Shown: positions 8,313-18,031 of the stretch, in pieces | How the letters are laid out: each line of letters begins with the position of its first letter | Position numbering within the stretch: position 1 is the first letter of the stretch | Assembly (NCBI RefSeq): GCF_021730445.1 | Contig: NZ_JADNRM010000010.1 | Span: forward strand, 2,231 to 66,230 | Reading direction: 5' to 3' | DNA length: 64,000 nucleotides | From: Phocaeicola faecalis | GTDB taxonomy: Bacteria > Bacteroidota > Bacteroidia > Bacteroidales > Bacteroidaceae | Translations under genes and position numbers: made by a program | The notes under the pieces: model-generated | Told to the model about the DNA's origin: nothing | What the model saw: the letters and a program-made list of their open reading frames with translations, nothing else | The model's database searches: none

Positions 8313-9668
8313 ATGAAGAAAATTCTACTGATTGGCGCAGCGACGCTAATGGTTTCAAATCCAACTTTTGCAGGAGGTATCCTGACTAATACAAATCAAC
8401 ATGCTTCTTTTCTTCGTATGCTATCCCGTGGTGCTACAACCGAAATAGACGCCGCATTATCCAATCCTGCCGGACTGACTTTCTTGCCGAAAGACGGATT
8501 TCATGTGGGATTGAGCATTCAGAGTGCATACCAGACTAGAAATATTGATGCTAGTTTTATGACATACAACGGCATTAGCGCCACAGGTCCTACAGTTTCG
8601 GACAAGCCTTTCGAGAAATATTATAAAGGAACAGCAGCTGCACCGATTATTCCCAGTGTGTTTGGTGCCTATAAGAAAGGAGACTGGACTATTTCGGGAT
8701 TCTTCGCTATTACCGCCGGAGGTGGAAAAGCATCTTTCGATGACGGATTGCCTATGTTCGATGCCTCGGCTATGGCAGGTATTTTTTTAGGAGGTTTGGA
8801 AGCAGAAAGGCCTACGGTTATAACTCCTGACATGTATGATATCACAAGCGCCATGGACGGCAAACAATATATTTACTCTTTGCAACTAGGATTGTCTTAC
8901 AAAGCTACCGAATGGCTTTCTGTATTCGGTGGAGGCCGTATGAACTATTTCACAGGCGGTTATAAAGGATTTCTGAATGCATACCTGAAAGGAACAGACA
9001 CAAACCTGTTGCCACTTGTTTTGGATTGTGACCAGACGGGGTGGGGACTTACACCCGTTATCGGCGTGGATGCCAAATTAGGGAAACTGAATATCGGTGC
9101 CAAATACGAATTCAAAACTAATCTGAATATCGAAAATAACACGAAAGATATAAAATATCCCCCAAGTGCCAAAGACATGGTAGCCCCTTATGAACATGGT
9201 GTAAACACTCCCAATGACATACCTGCCATGCTCTCTATCGCAGCGGCTTATGAATTCCTCCCCGTGCTGCGCGCCTCTGTAGAATATCACTTCTACGACG
9301 ACAAAAACGCAGGTATGGCAAATGGGAAACAAAAATATCTGACCAAAGGGACCAACGAATATCTGGCTGGTATCGAATTGGACGTAACCAAGCAACTGAC
9401 TCTTAGCTGTGGCGGACAAATCACAGACTATGGACTGTCTGACAATTTCCAGTCCGATACAAGCTTTTCTTGCGACTCTTATACTTTAGGATTTGGAGCA
9501 AAAATAAAGATGAACCAACATCTCAATCTGAATGTAGGATATATGTGGACTACTTACGAGGATTATACAAAAAAATCAGCAAACTATAACAATACAAAAT
9601 TACCCGGAACGAACGTATATAGCCGTACTAACAAGGTATTCGGTTTAAGTGCGGATTATAGTTTCTAA
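8313..9668 (+). CDS. FadL/OmpP1/TodX family outer membrane transporter
   Basis: This 451-residue protein has a cleavable signal peptide (about 1-20, ending in TFAGG) and a mature N-terminus followed by ATTEIDAALSNPAGLTFL, the asparagine-proline-alanine-glycine motif of the FadL/OmpP1 family. The rest is beta-barrel-like, with alternating hydrophobic/polar strands and aromatic residues, and the sequence ends in Phe as expected for BAM-dependent folding (GLSADYSF). Family members admit hydrophobic compounds such as long-chain fatty acids; the substrate here is not known. It has a good promoter and stands alone, followed by a large inverted repeat. Confidence 0.88.
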   Translation: MKKILLIGAATLMVSNPTFAGGILTNTNQHASFLRMLSRGATTEIDAALSNPAGLTFLPKDGFHVGLSIQSAYQTRNIDASFMTYNGISATGPTVSDKPFEKYYKGTAAAPIIPSVFGAYKKGDWTISGFFAITAGGGKASFDDGLPMFDASAMAGIFLGGLEAERPTVITPDMYDITSAMDGKQYIYSLQLGLSYKATEWLSVFGGGRMNYFTGGYKGFLNAYLKGTDTNLLPLVLDCDQTGWGLTPVIGVDAKLGKLNIGAKYEFKTNLNIENNTKDIKYPPSAKDMVAPYEHGVNTPNDIPAMLSIAAAYEFLPVLRASVEYHFYDDKNAGMANGKQKYLTKGTNEYLAGIELDVTKQLTLSCGGQITDYGLSDNFQSDTSFSCDSYTLGFGAKIKMNQHLNLNVGYMWTTYEDYTKKSANYNNTKLPGTNVYSRTNKVFGLSADYSF

Positions 9669-9691
9669 AAAGAATCTTAATTTTAAGGGAG

Positions 9692-9842
9692 GGGAGTGTG
9701 TCAAAACAAAACCAGCCTATCCAATCGTCAGTTGTAGGGGCAGGGTTTGCCTGCCCGAAGACACAAAGTAAACTGTTTTCGGGCGAGCGAACCCCGCCCC
9801 TACGAACGAAACGACAGCATTATCCACGTTTTGACACACCTC
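9692..9842. repeat. About 150-bp inverted-repeat element (MITE- or REP-like)
   Basis: Outer arms GTGTGTCAAAAC (9696-9707) and GTTTTGACACAC (9828-9839) are perfectly complementary over 12 bases. Inner arms at 9734-9759 and 9778-9803 (GTAGGGGCAGGGTTTGCCTG... against ...CGCCCCTAC) are also complementary with a few mismatches. The GC-rich inner part contrasts with the AT-rich surroundings. It carries no open frame of its own and lies between two convergent genes (the FadL-type porin and the fimbrillin accessory gene), where it may also act as a bidirectional terminator. Confidence 0.8.
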
Positions 9843-9871
9843 CATTTTTTATATACTTATCGTCCTACCCC

Positions 9872-11206
9872 CTATTCTGCAAAGTGGTGAGTAGTAACGG
9901 CACGAATCAGATAAAGTTTATCCTTTCCCGCTTTCGTAACCCTCTTTCCGCCAATAAACTGAAAAGAATAGAAAACACCCTCTTTATCGCATAAATAACG
10001 CGTATCTAAATCGTGCGTTATTTCCAATTCTTCTTGATTTCTAGCCTCTATCTTCTCATTCAAGTCAATCAATCTATCCCCATTAAACCGGTCTCTAATC
10101 ACTTTAGCTTCCTGCTCTGTAGGGAAACGCCAATTCTTTATACTATTGACCGAATAACCTTCAGGGATGGACCGGGCAGTCGCTATTTGACTTTCCCACT
10201 CTTCCAAACTCATTAGTAATAAATCAATTCCATTCCCATCGCTACCTTTATTGGAAGCCACAACAATGCAATCATTCCAGATGCTTCCAACCTCAGGCAA
10301 TCCCGATATATTCTCATCTCCATCCGTATCTTCATCATCGGAATTATCTCCATCCGTACCAAACTTAAACTCAACATCTATCGCATCCTCCCAACCTTTA
10401 GCTATCAAGCTTCCATCGATAGAAATATCTCCCGTATAGCTGCCACCTATATTATAAGGATGATTGGCTTGAGGAACTGCTGTACTGATATATCCATACG
10501 TATGGCTTCCTTTAGAATCTTCCAGCGTTATAGACAGGGTTGCTTGAGAACTGCTACCGGGAAAGATATAAACAGGCCCCGCAGTCCATCTCCCATCCGT
10601 TCCCAACGAACAATCTATCTCCAGCGTCTTGTTCTCACCTCCATATTTCCCTTCAAAATTAAGAGATGAATATAAAGGCGATACACCTACTTTCACCTGC
10701 TTAACCTTATCCGCTTTAGTCAGAACAACATTAAGAGAAGCCACCCTGTAAGTAAGCATAAGATTCACCGTTTTATTCTTTCCTTCCAACGTAACGTCAG
10801 CCATTCCCATCATCATTGCTTTTGATGCACAACTGCCCTCCTGCATAGTGATTGCATCATTAATTCGGGGATTATCGGGCATGGCATATCCTTTGGATAC
10901 TCCTGAAAGAGCCACTACCTTAAAACTTCCCGAAGGCAACTGTAAATTCATTTCCACCTCCTCCGAAGTTATCTTCTGTTTTGCCGCACAGTCTCCTTTC
11001 TCATTGAAGGCATACAGATAAACCGGATATTCAATAGATATATTTTCACCGGAACGAGCCGTTATTTTCAATGCTGTCTCATCAGAAGAGGGCATATCTT
11101 CTTCCCCTCCATCATCCATTACACGCTGGCAAGCAAAAGAAAATAACGAGAACACAGAAAAGAGCAGTATGTAACAGAGCAAACTTTTATTTACTTTCTT
11201 CATCAT
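9872..11206 (-). CDS. Fimbrillin-associated lipoprotein, probable accessory/tip subunit
   Basis: The protein has 444 residues. A lipoprotein signal precedes SFACQRV (Cys about 26). The middle part (about 50-280) reads as beta-sandwich repeats like those of Bacteroidales fimbrial accessory proteins (for example YPVYLYAFNEKGDC, LPSGSFKVVALSG, VSPLYSSLNFEG). A low-complexity acidic linker (about 288-300, DGDNSDDEDTDGDE) leads to a C-terminal domain with NWRFPTEQEAK that resembles DUF1566-type modules. Its 5' end overlaps the 3' end of the fimbrillin-like gene by 20 bp, so the two are cotranscribed. Assembly into a fimbria is inferred from pairing with that neighbour; the exact Pfam family is uncertain. 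Confidence 0.6.
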   Translation of the reverse strand: MMKKVNKSLLCYILLFSVFSLFSFACQRVMDDGGEEDMPSSDETALKITARSGENISIEYPVYLYAFNEKGDCAAKQKITSEEVEMNLQLPSGSFKVVALSGVSKGYAMPDNPRINDAITMQEGSCASKAMMMGMADVTLEGKNKTVNLMLTYRVASLNVVLTKADKVKQVKVGVSPLYSSLNFEGKYGGENKTLEIDCSLGTDGRWTAGPVYIFPGSSSQATLSITLEDSKGSHTYGYISTAVPQANHPYNIGGSYTGDISIDGSLIAKGWEDAIDVEFKFGTDGDNSDDEDTDGDENISGLPEVGSIWNDCIVVASNKGSDGNGIDLLLMSLEEWESQIATARSIPEGYSVNSIKNWRFPTEQEAKVIRDRFNGDRLIDLNEKIEARNQEELEITHDLDTRYLCDKEGVFYSFQFIGGKRVTKAGKDKLYLIRAVTTHHFAE

Positions 11207-12161
11207 TGGTCTTTATATCAAGATTAATATCTTCCATTTTCCCTCCGTCATTCCAGCTATCAATCTCACCTCCCGTTATTTGTATTTCTTTTCCATTAAC
11301 CGCAAGATTGTATTTCTGATGGGTACCCTCTCCAAACTTATTATTATTTGCAAAACTCGCAATGGAAGCTTTATAACTCTTACCTGCCACCGAGTAATCC
11401 AACGTCAATGAAACGGGAGTATCGGATGTTTTCTGGTTCAATATAAGATAATAGGAAACCACTCCATTCCCATCCGCCATTGAATGGTTGTTCAGGGAAA
11501 CACTCAACAAATCGGAATCACCTTCCCGCGTAAGAGTAACCTCCTTTGTATCAAACGAGTATTTGGCAGATGATATGATATTGATGCCTTCCAGCGATAA
11601 ATTATTCAAAACTGCATTGGATAATGTACCGGCAGCTTTTATATCGAATTGCACCAAACAGGAAACATGACGAAAAGCGTGATTGCCGGTAAAAGCCACC
11701 GTCCCATCGGCGCCATAAGCCTGAGTCACTTCCGCCACCATAAAATCATATTTCTGGATGTTTTCCCAACTGCCATCCTGTCCATTTAAAGATGGCATAC
11801 AAACTTTTGTTTTATCAGTACTCGCATCATTATATGGATAAAAAGCAGAAAATGTACTTTCACTCACCAAATCATCCCAATAAGCTTTTGAAGAAGTCCA
11901 TTGCACGGAATAAGTCCACTCCATGACTGGATTATCATCCACAAACATACCGATTTTATCACCTTCTGCAAAAATAGCACTCCCCACTTCGCCCGAATAA
12001 CGGGGAGTCGACTCATCGTGTATAGCCCCTATTTGGGCTACAACATACATTGGTAACTGCTGACCCTCCTGCTTTTCAGAGTCTTCTTCAAATTGTTCTT
12101 GACAAGACAAAAATAGAATACTGCCTAAAAAACAGACAGTAACACCGTTCAAATACTTCAT
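11187..12161 (-). CDS. Fimbrillin family lipoprotein (FimA/Mfa-like)
   Basis: This 324-residue lipoprotein (signal ending LFLSCQE, Cys about 20) matches the general layout of the Bacteroidales fimbrillin-like family: an early F-x-x-GDKIGMFV motif, then W-x-S-S-KAYWDD, FSAFYPYN, DFMVAEVT, and VAFTGNHAFRHVSCLVQFDI marking the junction of N- and C-terminal transthyretin-like domains. These proteins are exported as lipoproteins and processed before assembly into fimbriae or surface fibres. It is the first gene of a two-gene operon with the accessory lipoprotein. A perfect 18-bp AT palindrome (12172-12189) lies just upstream of its start. Confidence 0.75.
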   Translation of the reverse strand: MKYLNGVTVCFLGSILFLSCQEQFEEDSEKQEGQQLPMYVVAQIGAIHDESTPRYSGEVGSAIFAEGDKIGMFVDDNPVMEWTYSVQWTSSKAYWDDLVSESTFSAFYPYNDASTDKTKVCMPSLNGQDGSWENIQKYDFMVAEVTQAYGADGTVAFTGNHAFRHVSCLVQFDIKAAGTLSNAVLNNLSLEGINIISSAKYSFDTKEVTLTREGDSDLLSVSLNNHSMADGNGVVSYYLILNQKTSDTPVSLTLDYSVAGKSYKASIASFANNNKFGEGTHQKYNLAVNGKEIQITGGEIDSWNDGGKMEDINLDIKTNDEESK

Positions 12162-12585
12162 TGTATCTAATTTATATTTTAAAATATAAGATATACATTA
12201 TCGCATATCCGTTAATAACATCAAGATAGGGCAAGCTGATTAGTCGTTGATACAGAAGTTTTCAATTAGTGCATTAATGGCTATTATTCAGTTGTACACA
12301 CAAGTGAAAGTACTTTTTATCTCTTTACAGTCAAACTTTTAATTAACTTTTATTTTATAGATTTTCGTTAATAAACTATTTATGAGAATTTTAACACGAA
12401 AAAAATATTTTAGCCTTTATAATAGGACTATTGAAGACACATTATTATATTTAGAAAAATGCTTTCTGCAAAAAAGAAGAAAAATATTATGTCTCTAACA
12501 CTCTGCGAACAAAAAATATTAGTAACTTTGCCACACCCTTAATAAACGAGATTATAATTATACACTATAAACAAATTAAGAGATT
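12162..12585. other. AT-rich intergenic region between the fimbrillin gene and pgk
   Basis: This 424-bp divergent spacer holds the 18-bp palindrome TTATATTTTAAAATATAA at 12172-12189, next to the fimbrillin start, and a candidate pgk -7 box at 12523-12530. I see no ORF, RNA gene or inverted repeats flanking a promoter that would indicate an invertible switch. Confidence 0.6.
12523..12530 (+). promoter_or_regulatory. Candidate -7 element for pgk
   Basis: TAACTTTG matches TAnnTTTG and lies 55 bp upstream of the pgk ATG. No clear -33 TTTG was found. Confidence 0.5.
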
Positions 12586-13839
12586 ATGCAAACAATTGAC
12601 AATTTCAACTTTGCCGGTAAAAAGGCGATTGTCCGCGTGGACTTCAATGTACCTTTGGATGAAAATGGTAAAATCACTGACGATACCCGTATCCGTGGTG
12701 CTCTTCCTACACTGAAAAAAGTTTTGGCTGATGGTGGTAGCTTGATTATCATGTCACACATGGGTAAACCCAAAGGAAAAGTCAATGCTAAATTCTCATT
12801 GAACCAGATTGTAGACGCTGTTTCTGAAAAATTGGGTGTGCCCGTTAAATTTGCTCCGGACTGTGCTAAAGCAGGTGATGCTGCAGCAGCTTTGAAACCG
12901 GGAGAAGTCCTGTTATTGGAAAACTTGCGTTTCTATCCTGAAGAAGAAGGAAAACCTGTCGGAATCGATAAAGAAGATCCCGCATACGAAGATGCTAAAA
13001 AAGCAATGAAAGCTTCTCAGAAAGAGTTTGCTAAAACATTGGCTTCATACGCTGACTGCTATATAAATGACGCATTCGGTACTGCACACCGCAAACACGC
13101 TTCTACTGCTGTCATCGCCGACTATTTCGATGCAGACCACAAGATGCTGGGCTATCTGATGGAAAAAGAAGTAAAAGCCGTTGATAATATTTTGAAAGAC
13201 ATCAAACGTCCTTTCACTGCCATCATGGGTGGTTCTAAAGTTTCTACCAAAATCGGTATCATTGAAAACCTGATGGATAAAGTTGACAACTTGATTCTTT
13301 GTGGCGGTATGACTTATACTTTTGCTAAAGCTCAGGGTGGAAAAATCGGTAACTCTATCGTTGAAGACGATAAATTGGAATTGGCTCTCGACATCATTGC
13401 CAAAGCAAAAGCCAAAGGTGTAAATCTGGTATTGGGTACTGACTGCGTAGCAGCCGACGCATTCTCTAACGATGCTAATACTCAGGTTGTTCCTTCTAAC
13501 AATATTCCTGACGGATGGGAAGGTCTTGATGCAGGTCCTGAAACTCAAAAATCATTTGCTGCCGCTATCGAAGATGCCAAGACTATACTTTGGAACGGTC
13601 CTGCAGGTGTATTTGAATTTGATAACTTTACAGCCGGTTCACGCGCTATCGCTGACGCTATTGCAAAAGCAACTAAAAACGGTGCTTTCTCATTAATCGG
13701 TGGTGGTGACTCTGTAGCTTGTATCAACAAGTTCGGCATGGCTGACCAAGTATCTTACATCTCTACAGGTGGTGGTGCTTTGTTGGAGGCAATCGAAGGA
13801 AAAGTTCTTCCGGGTGTTGCAGCTATCAAAGGTGAATAA
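12586..13839 (+). CDS. pgk: Phosphoglycerate kinase
   Basis: Pgk transfers the phosphate of 1,3-bisphosphoglycerate to ADP in glycolysis. The 417-residue protein carries [12 protein letters not shown] near the N-terminus (substrate-binding Arg/Asp/Asn), [43 protein letters not shown] at the hinge, and the C-terminal nucleotide loop [14 protein letters not shown]. The length is normal. Codon use looks like that of a highly expressed gene. It has its own promoter and a strong terminator at 13864-13907, so it is monocistronic. Confidence 0.98.
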   Translation: MQTIDNFNFAGKKAIVRVDFNVPLDENGKITDDTRIRGALPTLKKVLADGGSLIIMSHMGKPKGKVNAKFSLNQIVDAVSEKLGVPVKFAPDCAKAGDAAAALKPGEVLLLENLRFYPEEEGKPVGIDKEDPAYEDAKKAMKASQKEFAKTLASYADCYINDAFGTAHRKHASTAVIADYFDADHKMLGYLMEKEVKAVDNILKDIKRPFTAIMGGSKVSTKIGIIENLMDKVDNLILCGGMTYTFAKAQGGKIGNSIVEDDKLELALDIIAKAKAKGVNLVLGTDCVAADAFSNDANTQVVPSNNIPDGWEGLDAGPETQKSFAAAIEDAKTILWNGPAGVFEFDNFTAGSRAIADAIAKATKNGAFSLIGGGDSVACINKFGMADQVSYISTGGGALLEAIEGKVLPGVAAIKGE

Positions 13840-13863
13840 TTTCATTGATTTGATATAATAAAA

Positions 13864-13907
13864 AAGAGGCTGAACTCAGAAAGTATTTTGAGTCAGTCTC
13901 TTTTCAT
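13864..13907 (+). terminator. Rho-independent terminator of pgk
   Basis: AAGAGGCTGAACTCA pairs imperfectly with TGAGTCAGTCTCTTT (about 13890-13904), followed by TTTTCATTTTT. It lies about 25 bp past the pgk stop codon. Confidence 0.8.
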
Positions 13908-14031
13908 TTTTGTAAATATTTCATAGAACAGAACCGCCTCTGTCATCTCCTCGACCATTCCATCTTATTCAATTATCTAGTAATATTTTCATTTATAACC
14001 AGGCACATGAACGATTTTCAAAAAAATTATG

Positions 14032-14039
14032 TAATTTTG
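14032..14039 (+). promoter_or_regulatory. Candidate -7 element for the porin gene at 14068
   Basis: TAATTTTG matches TAnnTTTG and lies 28 bp upstream of the ATG. Confidence 0.55.
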
Positions 14040-14067
14040 CCACCTATTCAATATAACTCGATAAATT

Positions 14068-15285
14068 ATGAGAAGATATTCACTACTATTTACAATTTTG
14101 CTACTATCGGCAACAACAAGTTTTGCACAACTAAAAGATTTTAGTTATAAATTCTATGGACAGATTCGCACCGACTTATTTTACAACAGCCGGGCTAACG
14201 AAGAAACGGTAGACGGACTTTTCTATATGTATCCCAAAGACAAAGTATATGATGCCAACGGCAAAGACTTAAATGCGACAGCCAACGGCAGCTTTTATGC
14301 TTTATATACTCGTATGGGATTGGACGTACAAGGCCCCAAATTAGGAAATGCAAAAACTTCTGCCAAGGTGGAGCTGGATTTCCGAGGTTCGGGTACAACA
14401 TTCTCGGTAGTACGCCTGCGCCATGCCTATCTGAATTTAGACTGGGGTACTTCTGCTTTACTATTGGGACAAACATGGCATCCCCTGTATGGTGATGTTG
14501 CTCCCCAAATATTAAATCTGAATATGGGAGCTCCTTTTCAGCCTTTCAGCCGTGCACCGCAAATCCGCTACCGTTACAAAACCGGAGATATACAAATAAC
14601 AGGTGCGGCCCTGTGGCAGTCACAATACCTTTCTCAAGGTCCTGAAGGTAAAAGCCAGAAATATATCAAGAACAGTTGTGTGCCTGAGATATATGCCGGC
14701 ATTGACTACAAACACAACGGCTTATTAATAGGAGCAGGCATCGAAATGGTATCTTTAACTCCTCGTACACAAACCACTGTGGAGGATAAGATATATAAAG
14801 TGAGCGAACGTATTACCAGCCTGTCATACGAAGTGCACATGAAGTATAATACTGCAAAATGGTTTGTTGCCGCTAAAAGCGTATTAGGTTCAAATCTTAC
14901 ACAAACCTCCATGTTGGGAGGTTACGGTGTAAAATCAGTTGACCCACGTACGGGAGAACAGGAATACTCACCCAACCGTAACAGTAGTTCATGGATTAAT
15001 ATCGTATATGGAAAGACATGGAAACCCGCACTTTTCTTCGGCTACATGAAAAACCTCGGAACAAGTGACGCTGTAACCAAGATGTACGGAACAGGAACAA
15101 ACATAGACCAGCTAATCAGCGGGACAGCCGAACTGACTTATAATGTTCCTCATTGGAAGTTAGGAGTGGAATATAATCTTACTTCTGCGTGGTATGGTTC
15201 TCTGAATCAATCTAATGGGAAAGTGATTGATACTCATTCCATATCCAATAACCGTTTGGTGGCAACCGCATTATTCATGTTTTAA
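14068..15285 (+). CDS. Outer membrane beta-barrel porin-like protein
   Basis: The 405-residue protein has a signal peptide of about 20 residues (ending TSFAQ). The mature chain has the alternating pattern of a beta-barrel: KFYGQIRTDLFYNS at the N-terminus, then ALYTRMGLDVQGP, SAKVELDFRG, VVRLRHAYLNLDWGTSALLLGQTWHPLYG, and a C-terminal strand ending in Phe (LVATALFMF). This is the layout of general porins of Bacteroidetes in which a lightly charged barrel follows a short N-terminal strand. Substrate and exact family are not clear. It is monocistronic, between its own promoter and a strong terminator. Confidence 0.7.
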   Translation: MRRYSLLFTILLLSATTSFAQLKDFSYKFYGQIRTDLFYNSRANEETVDGLFYMYPKDKVYDANGKDLNATANGSFYALYTRMGLDVQGPKLGNAKTSAKVELDFRGSGTTFSVVRLRHAYLNLDWGTSALLLGQTWHPLYGDVAPQILNLNMGAPFQPFSRAPQIRYRYKTGDIQITGAALWQSQYLSQGPEGKSQKYIKNSCVPEIYAGIDYKHNGLLIGAGIEMVSLTPRTQTTVEDKIYKVSERITSLSYEVHMKYNTAKWFVAAKSVLGSNLTQTSMLGGYGVKSVDPRTGEQEYSPNRNSSSWINIVYGKTWKPALFFGYMKNLGTSDAVTKMYGTGTNIDQLISGTAELTYNVPHWKLGVEYNLTSAWYGSLNQSNGKVIDTHSISNNRLVATALFMF

Positions 15286-15298
15286 GAGATAATGAAAT

Positions 15299-15360
15299 GG
15301 AAAAGATGAAAGAGTTTTTCGTTATAACAGTTTCTTTAAAAACTCTTCCATCTTTTTTCA
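15299..15360 (+). terminator. Rho-independent terminator of the porin gene
   Basis: The arms at 15301-15319 and 15338-15356 (AAAAGATGAAAGAGTTTTT and its complement) pair over 19 bases with one mismatch; the 3' arm ends in TTTTTT. A 13-base direct repeat (TTATAACAGTTTC) occurs in the loop and again just after the hairpin, 40 bp apart. Confidence 0.8.
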
Positions 15361-15484
15361 TTATAACAGTTTCCTGCCCATCAGTTCAATTCCCTATTAC
15401 CTTATATTTCACATCAAGTTATTGTGAAACATTGTGTTAAACCCCACAATACATTAAAAGGTAATTTTTTGAAAAGTATTCTAA

Positions 15485-17911
15485 TCAATATATCTCAATT
15501 TCATCCAAAGCGATAAGCCCGGGAACCTCACTCCTGTCATGTGGGCTATAACAATCTATACCATTCCTGATTTTACCTCCGCTAAAAAATTCAATCTTCA
15601 CCCCTATAATATCCGTTTGCACCGGAAACTCAATCACTTCATCAAATCCCTTAAAAGTATTCTCTTTTATATCGTAAGTAAAATCCTTTTCGACTATCTT
15701 CCGAAAGTTTTTATCCGAATCTGAAACAAAGACAATTGCTTTGCTTACCGGCAACACACCTCCGGCAGCATTATATAAAGTACCGAATCTTATCTTGCTG
15801 ATATTTGTTCCATCAAGTTCCACCACAAAAGTAACCTTATCATCTGCATCAGGAAGGATTCCCACCCATGGAGTAGACGAGGCATCATTTCCCCTTTTTC
15901 CATTCGTCAATCCCAATGTAACGCTATCAGCACCCAAAACATCATTCTCATCCCAAACATCCCCTTTCATGCCTGTGGGCTCAGGAGTTATTTTGTATTT
16001 CTTTCCCGAAATCAGATTACCATATAATTTTTTATGTGTGACTTTACCCACAGGGTTTCCATCTACAAAAGCAGCCGCTTTCAGTTCATAAACTCCCGAC
16101 AAAGGGAAAGGGCCGGTATATAAATTCCCGGCAAGAGTAGGTTCAGTGCCATTTATAGTATAATAAATTTGTGTATTGGGGCAGAAAGTTTCCAACTCCA
16201 CATTCAATATTCCGCTTTCTGTGGCACGCGTATTAATATTTACATCAAAGAAATTACGACACGCCTTTACCCCTAGAATATCCAAGCGTTCAAAATCCTC
16301 TTCCATACGTTCACAAAAAGAATGGAAATCTTTTCTATCCATCGGAGTCCAACCCGTTTCGGCAATAGCCATCAAACGCGGAAATATCTGATAATCCCTC
16401 CTGTCTTCCGTCGGCATATATTCCGACCAACAATTGGCTTGCAGACCGATAATATGTCGCTTCACCAGACTGTCCGCATCAGTCGGAACCGGATTATAAC
16501 TGTATGTCTTCTTCAACGTATTATATCCGCCGATAGTCACCGGAGCTATTTCTGGGTCTTCCTGATAATGGTCCAAATAAGCATAAGGATTAGGAGTCAT
16601 AATGGCGTCATGACCGGCCTTTGCAGCATTCACACCGCCTTCCACACCACGCCAAGACATAACTGTCGCATTCGGAGCCAAACCTCCTTCTAATATTTCA
16701 TCCCAACCAATAATATTACGTCCTTTAGTATTCAGATATTTTTCTATCCTTCCCACAATATAGCTTTGCAGTTTTTCTTCCTTCGTATGCTTCTTACCAT
16801 CTATAGGATTGGGAACTGCATCTTCCTTCAATCCCAATTCACGAATCAGTTTCTGACAATGCGAACATTCTTCCCAAGCGTTCTTGGGACACTCATCACC
16901 ACCTATATGAATGTATTCACCGGGAAAAAGTTCCACCACCTCATCCATCACTCCTTCCAAAAAAGAAAATAAAGTATCTGTGGGACAAAAGACCTGATCG
17001 AATACTCCCCAAAGTTTGGCTACCTCATAGGTGCTGTCCGGGGTACAAGACAACTCAGGATAAGCAGCAATGGCAGCTAAAGCATGTCCGGGCAATTCTA
17101 TCTCCGGAATCACCGTAACATATCTGCTCTTTGCATAAGCAACCACGTCTTTTATCTCTTCCTGAGTATAAAATCCGCCATGAGGTTTACCATCATACTT
17201 AAATGGATAATGAGTGTAAAAGTAGTCTATCATCGTTTCTGAACGCTTCGAACCGACTTCCGTCAACTTGGGATACTTCTTAATTTCTATTCGCCAGCCC
17301 TGGTCATCCGTCAGATGCCAATGAAAAGTATTCATTTTGTGCATGGCAAGAATATCAATAAACTTTTTTATATAGTCCACCGATGCAAAATGACGGCATC
17401 CGTCAAGCATCGCTCCACGATACCTGAATGCCGGAGCATCATTTATTTCCACACAAGGAAGGCTCCAATCAGCATTACGCACCGGTTTATCTCCATAAAC
17501 CTCCGGTGGTAACAACTGATACAATGACTGCAAGCCATAATAAAATCCGTTTGGAGCAGAAGCAGTAATCTTTATTTGCTTTGGAGTAACGGATAAAGAA
17601 TAAGCCTCTCGTGACATTCCTGCCACACTGTCAAAAACAATAGATGCCACATTTTCATGCAATTCGTCCGATATCTTCAACTTCAGTCCGGCTATATTAA
17701 ATAATCTAGAAGAAAAGTCGGAAGCAATATCCTTCACTTCCTGAGAAGCATTTACAACAATCGGCACATCATTATCCAAATAAAAACGTCCGGCTTTTTC
17801 ATCCAAAACAGTGGGAAAAGGAACAATATTATACGCATTAACAGACTCTTTCATTTGGCATCCACACATTAGCAGTCCAATGAAAAATAAAAACAGACTC
17901 CTTTTTTTCAT
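15485..17911 (-). CDS. Beta-N-acetylhexosaminidase, GH20 lipoprotein
   Basis: GH20 enzymes remove terminal beta-linked GlcNAc or GalNAc by substrate-assisted catalysis. This 808-residue protein has a lipoprotein signal (LLMCGC, Cys 18), an N-terminal GH20b-like domain (about 25-155) and a TIM-barrel (about 160-520) with FHWHLTDDQGWRIEIKKYP, VIPEIELPGHA and the catalytic pair D339-E340 in HIGGDECPKNAW. A C-terminal chitobiase-like strand domain (about 570-640) and a discoidin-like carbohydrate-binding region (about 660-808) follow. It is divergent from the NagX-like gene, and its minus-strand -7 candidate is at 17963-17970. Context (GH123, ECF-controlled SusCD) points to host HexNAc glycans. 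Confidence 0.93.
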   Translation of the reverse strand: MKKRSLFLFFIGLLMCGCQMKESVNAYNIVPFPTVLDEKAGRFYLDNDVPIVVNASQEVKDIASDFSSRLFNIAGLKLKISDELHENVASIVFDSVAGMSREAYSLSVTPKQIKITASAPNGFYYGLQSLYQLLPPEVYGDKPVRNADWSLPCVEINDAPAFRYRGAMLDGCRHFASVDYIKKFIDILAMHKMNTFHWHLTDDQGWRIEIKKYPKLTEVGSKRSETMIDYFYTHYPFKYDGKPHGGFYTQEEIKDVVAYAKSRYVTVIPEIELPGHALAAIAAYPELSCTPDSTYEVAKLWGVFDQVFCPTDTLFSFLEGVMDEVVELFPGEYIHIGGDECPKNAWEECSHCQKLIRELGLKEDAVPNPIDGKKHTKEEKLQSYIVGRIEKYLNTKGRNIIGWDEILEGGLAPNATVMSWRGVEGGVNAAKAGHDAIMTPNPYAYLDHYQEDPEIAPVTIGGYNTLKKTYSYNPVPTDADSLVKRHIIGLQANCWSEYMPTEDRRDYQIFPRLMAIAETGWTPMDRKDFHSFCERMEEDFERLDILGVKACRNFFDVNINTRATESGILNVELETFCPNTQIYYTINGTEPTLAGNLYTGPFPLSGVYELKAAAFVDGNPVGKVTHKKLYGNLISGKKYKITPEPTGMKGDVWDENDVLGADSVTLGLTNGKRGNDASSTPWVGILPDADDKVTFVVELDGTNISKIRFGTLYNAAGGVLPVSKAIVFVSDSDKNFRKIVEKDFTYDIKENTFKGFDEVIEFPVQTDIIGVKIEFFSGGKIRNGIDCYSPHDRSEVPGLIALDEIEIY

Positions 17912-17962
17912 AATAAATACTGTGTTAAGTTTTAATTTATGGGGGTTTTAATTCTTTGCTGA

Positions 17963-17970
17963 CAAAAATA
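17963..17970 (-). promoter_or_regulatory. Candidate -7 element for the GH20 gene
   Basis: It reads TATTTTTG on the minus strand, 51 bp upstream of the GH20 start. Confidence 0.45.
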
Positions 17971-17993
17971 ACAAGAAAAACGGAATTAAATAC

Positions 17994-18001
17994 TATCTTT
18001 G
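17994..18001 (+). promoter_or_regulatory. Candidate -7 element for the NagX-like gene
   Basis: TATCTTTG matches TAnnTTTG and lies 30 bp upstream of the ATG at 18032. It overlaps the alternative TTG start at 17999, which argues for the ATG. Confidence 0.55.
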
Positions 18002-18031
18002 TCGGAGTTAACCAAATTTATTCTAATACAC

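Noticed and set aside
9698..9994. 98-residue open frame (plus) over the inverted repeat
   Set aside because: It is produced by the repeat element and the 3' end of the opposite gene; not gene-like.
12162..12585. Invertible promoter upstream of the fimbrillin gene
   Set aside because: No pair of inverted repeats flanks a promoter here and no recombinase gene is nearby.
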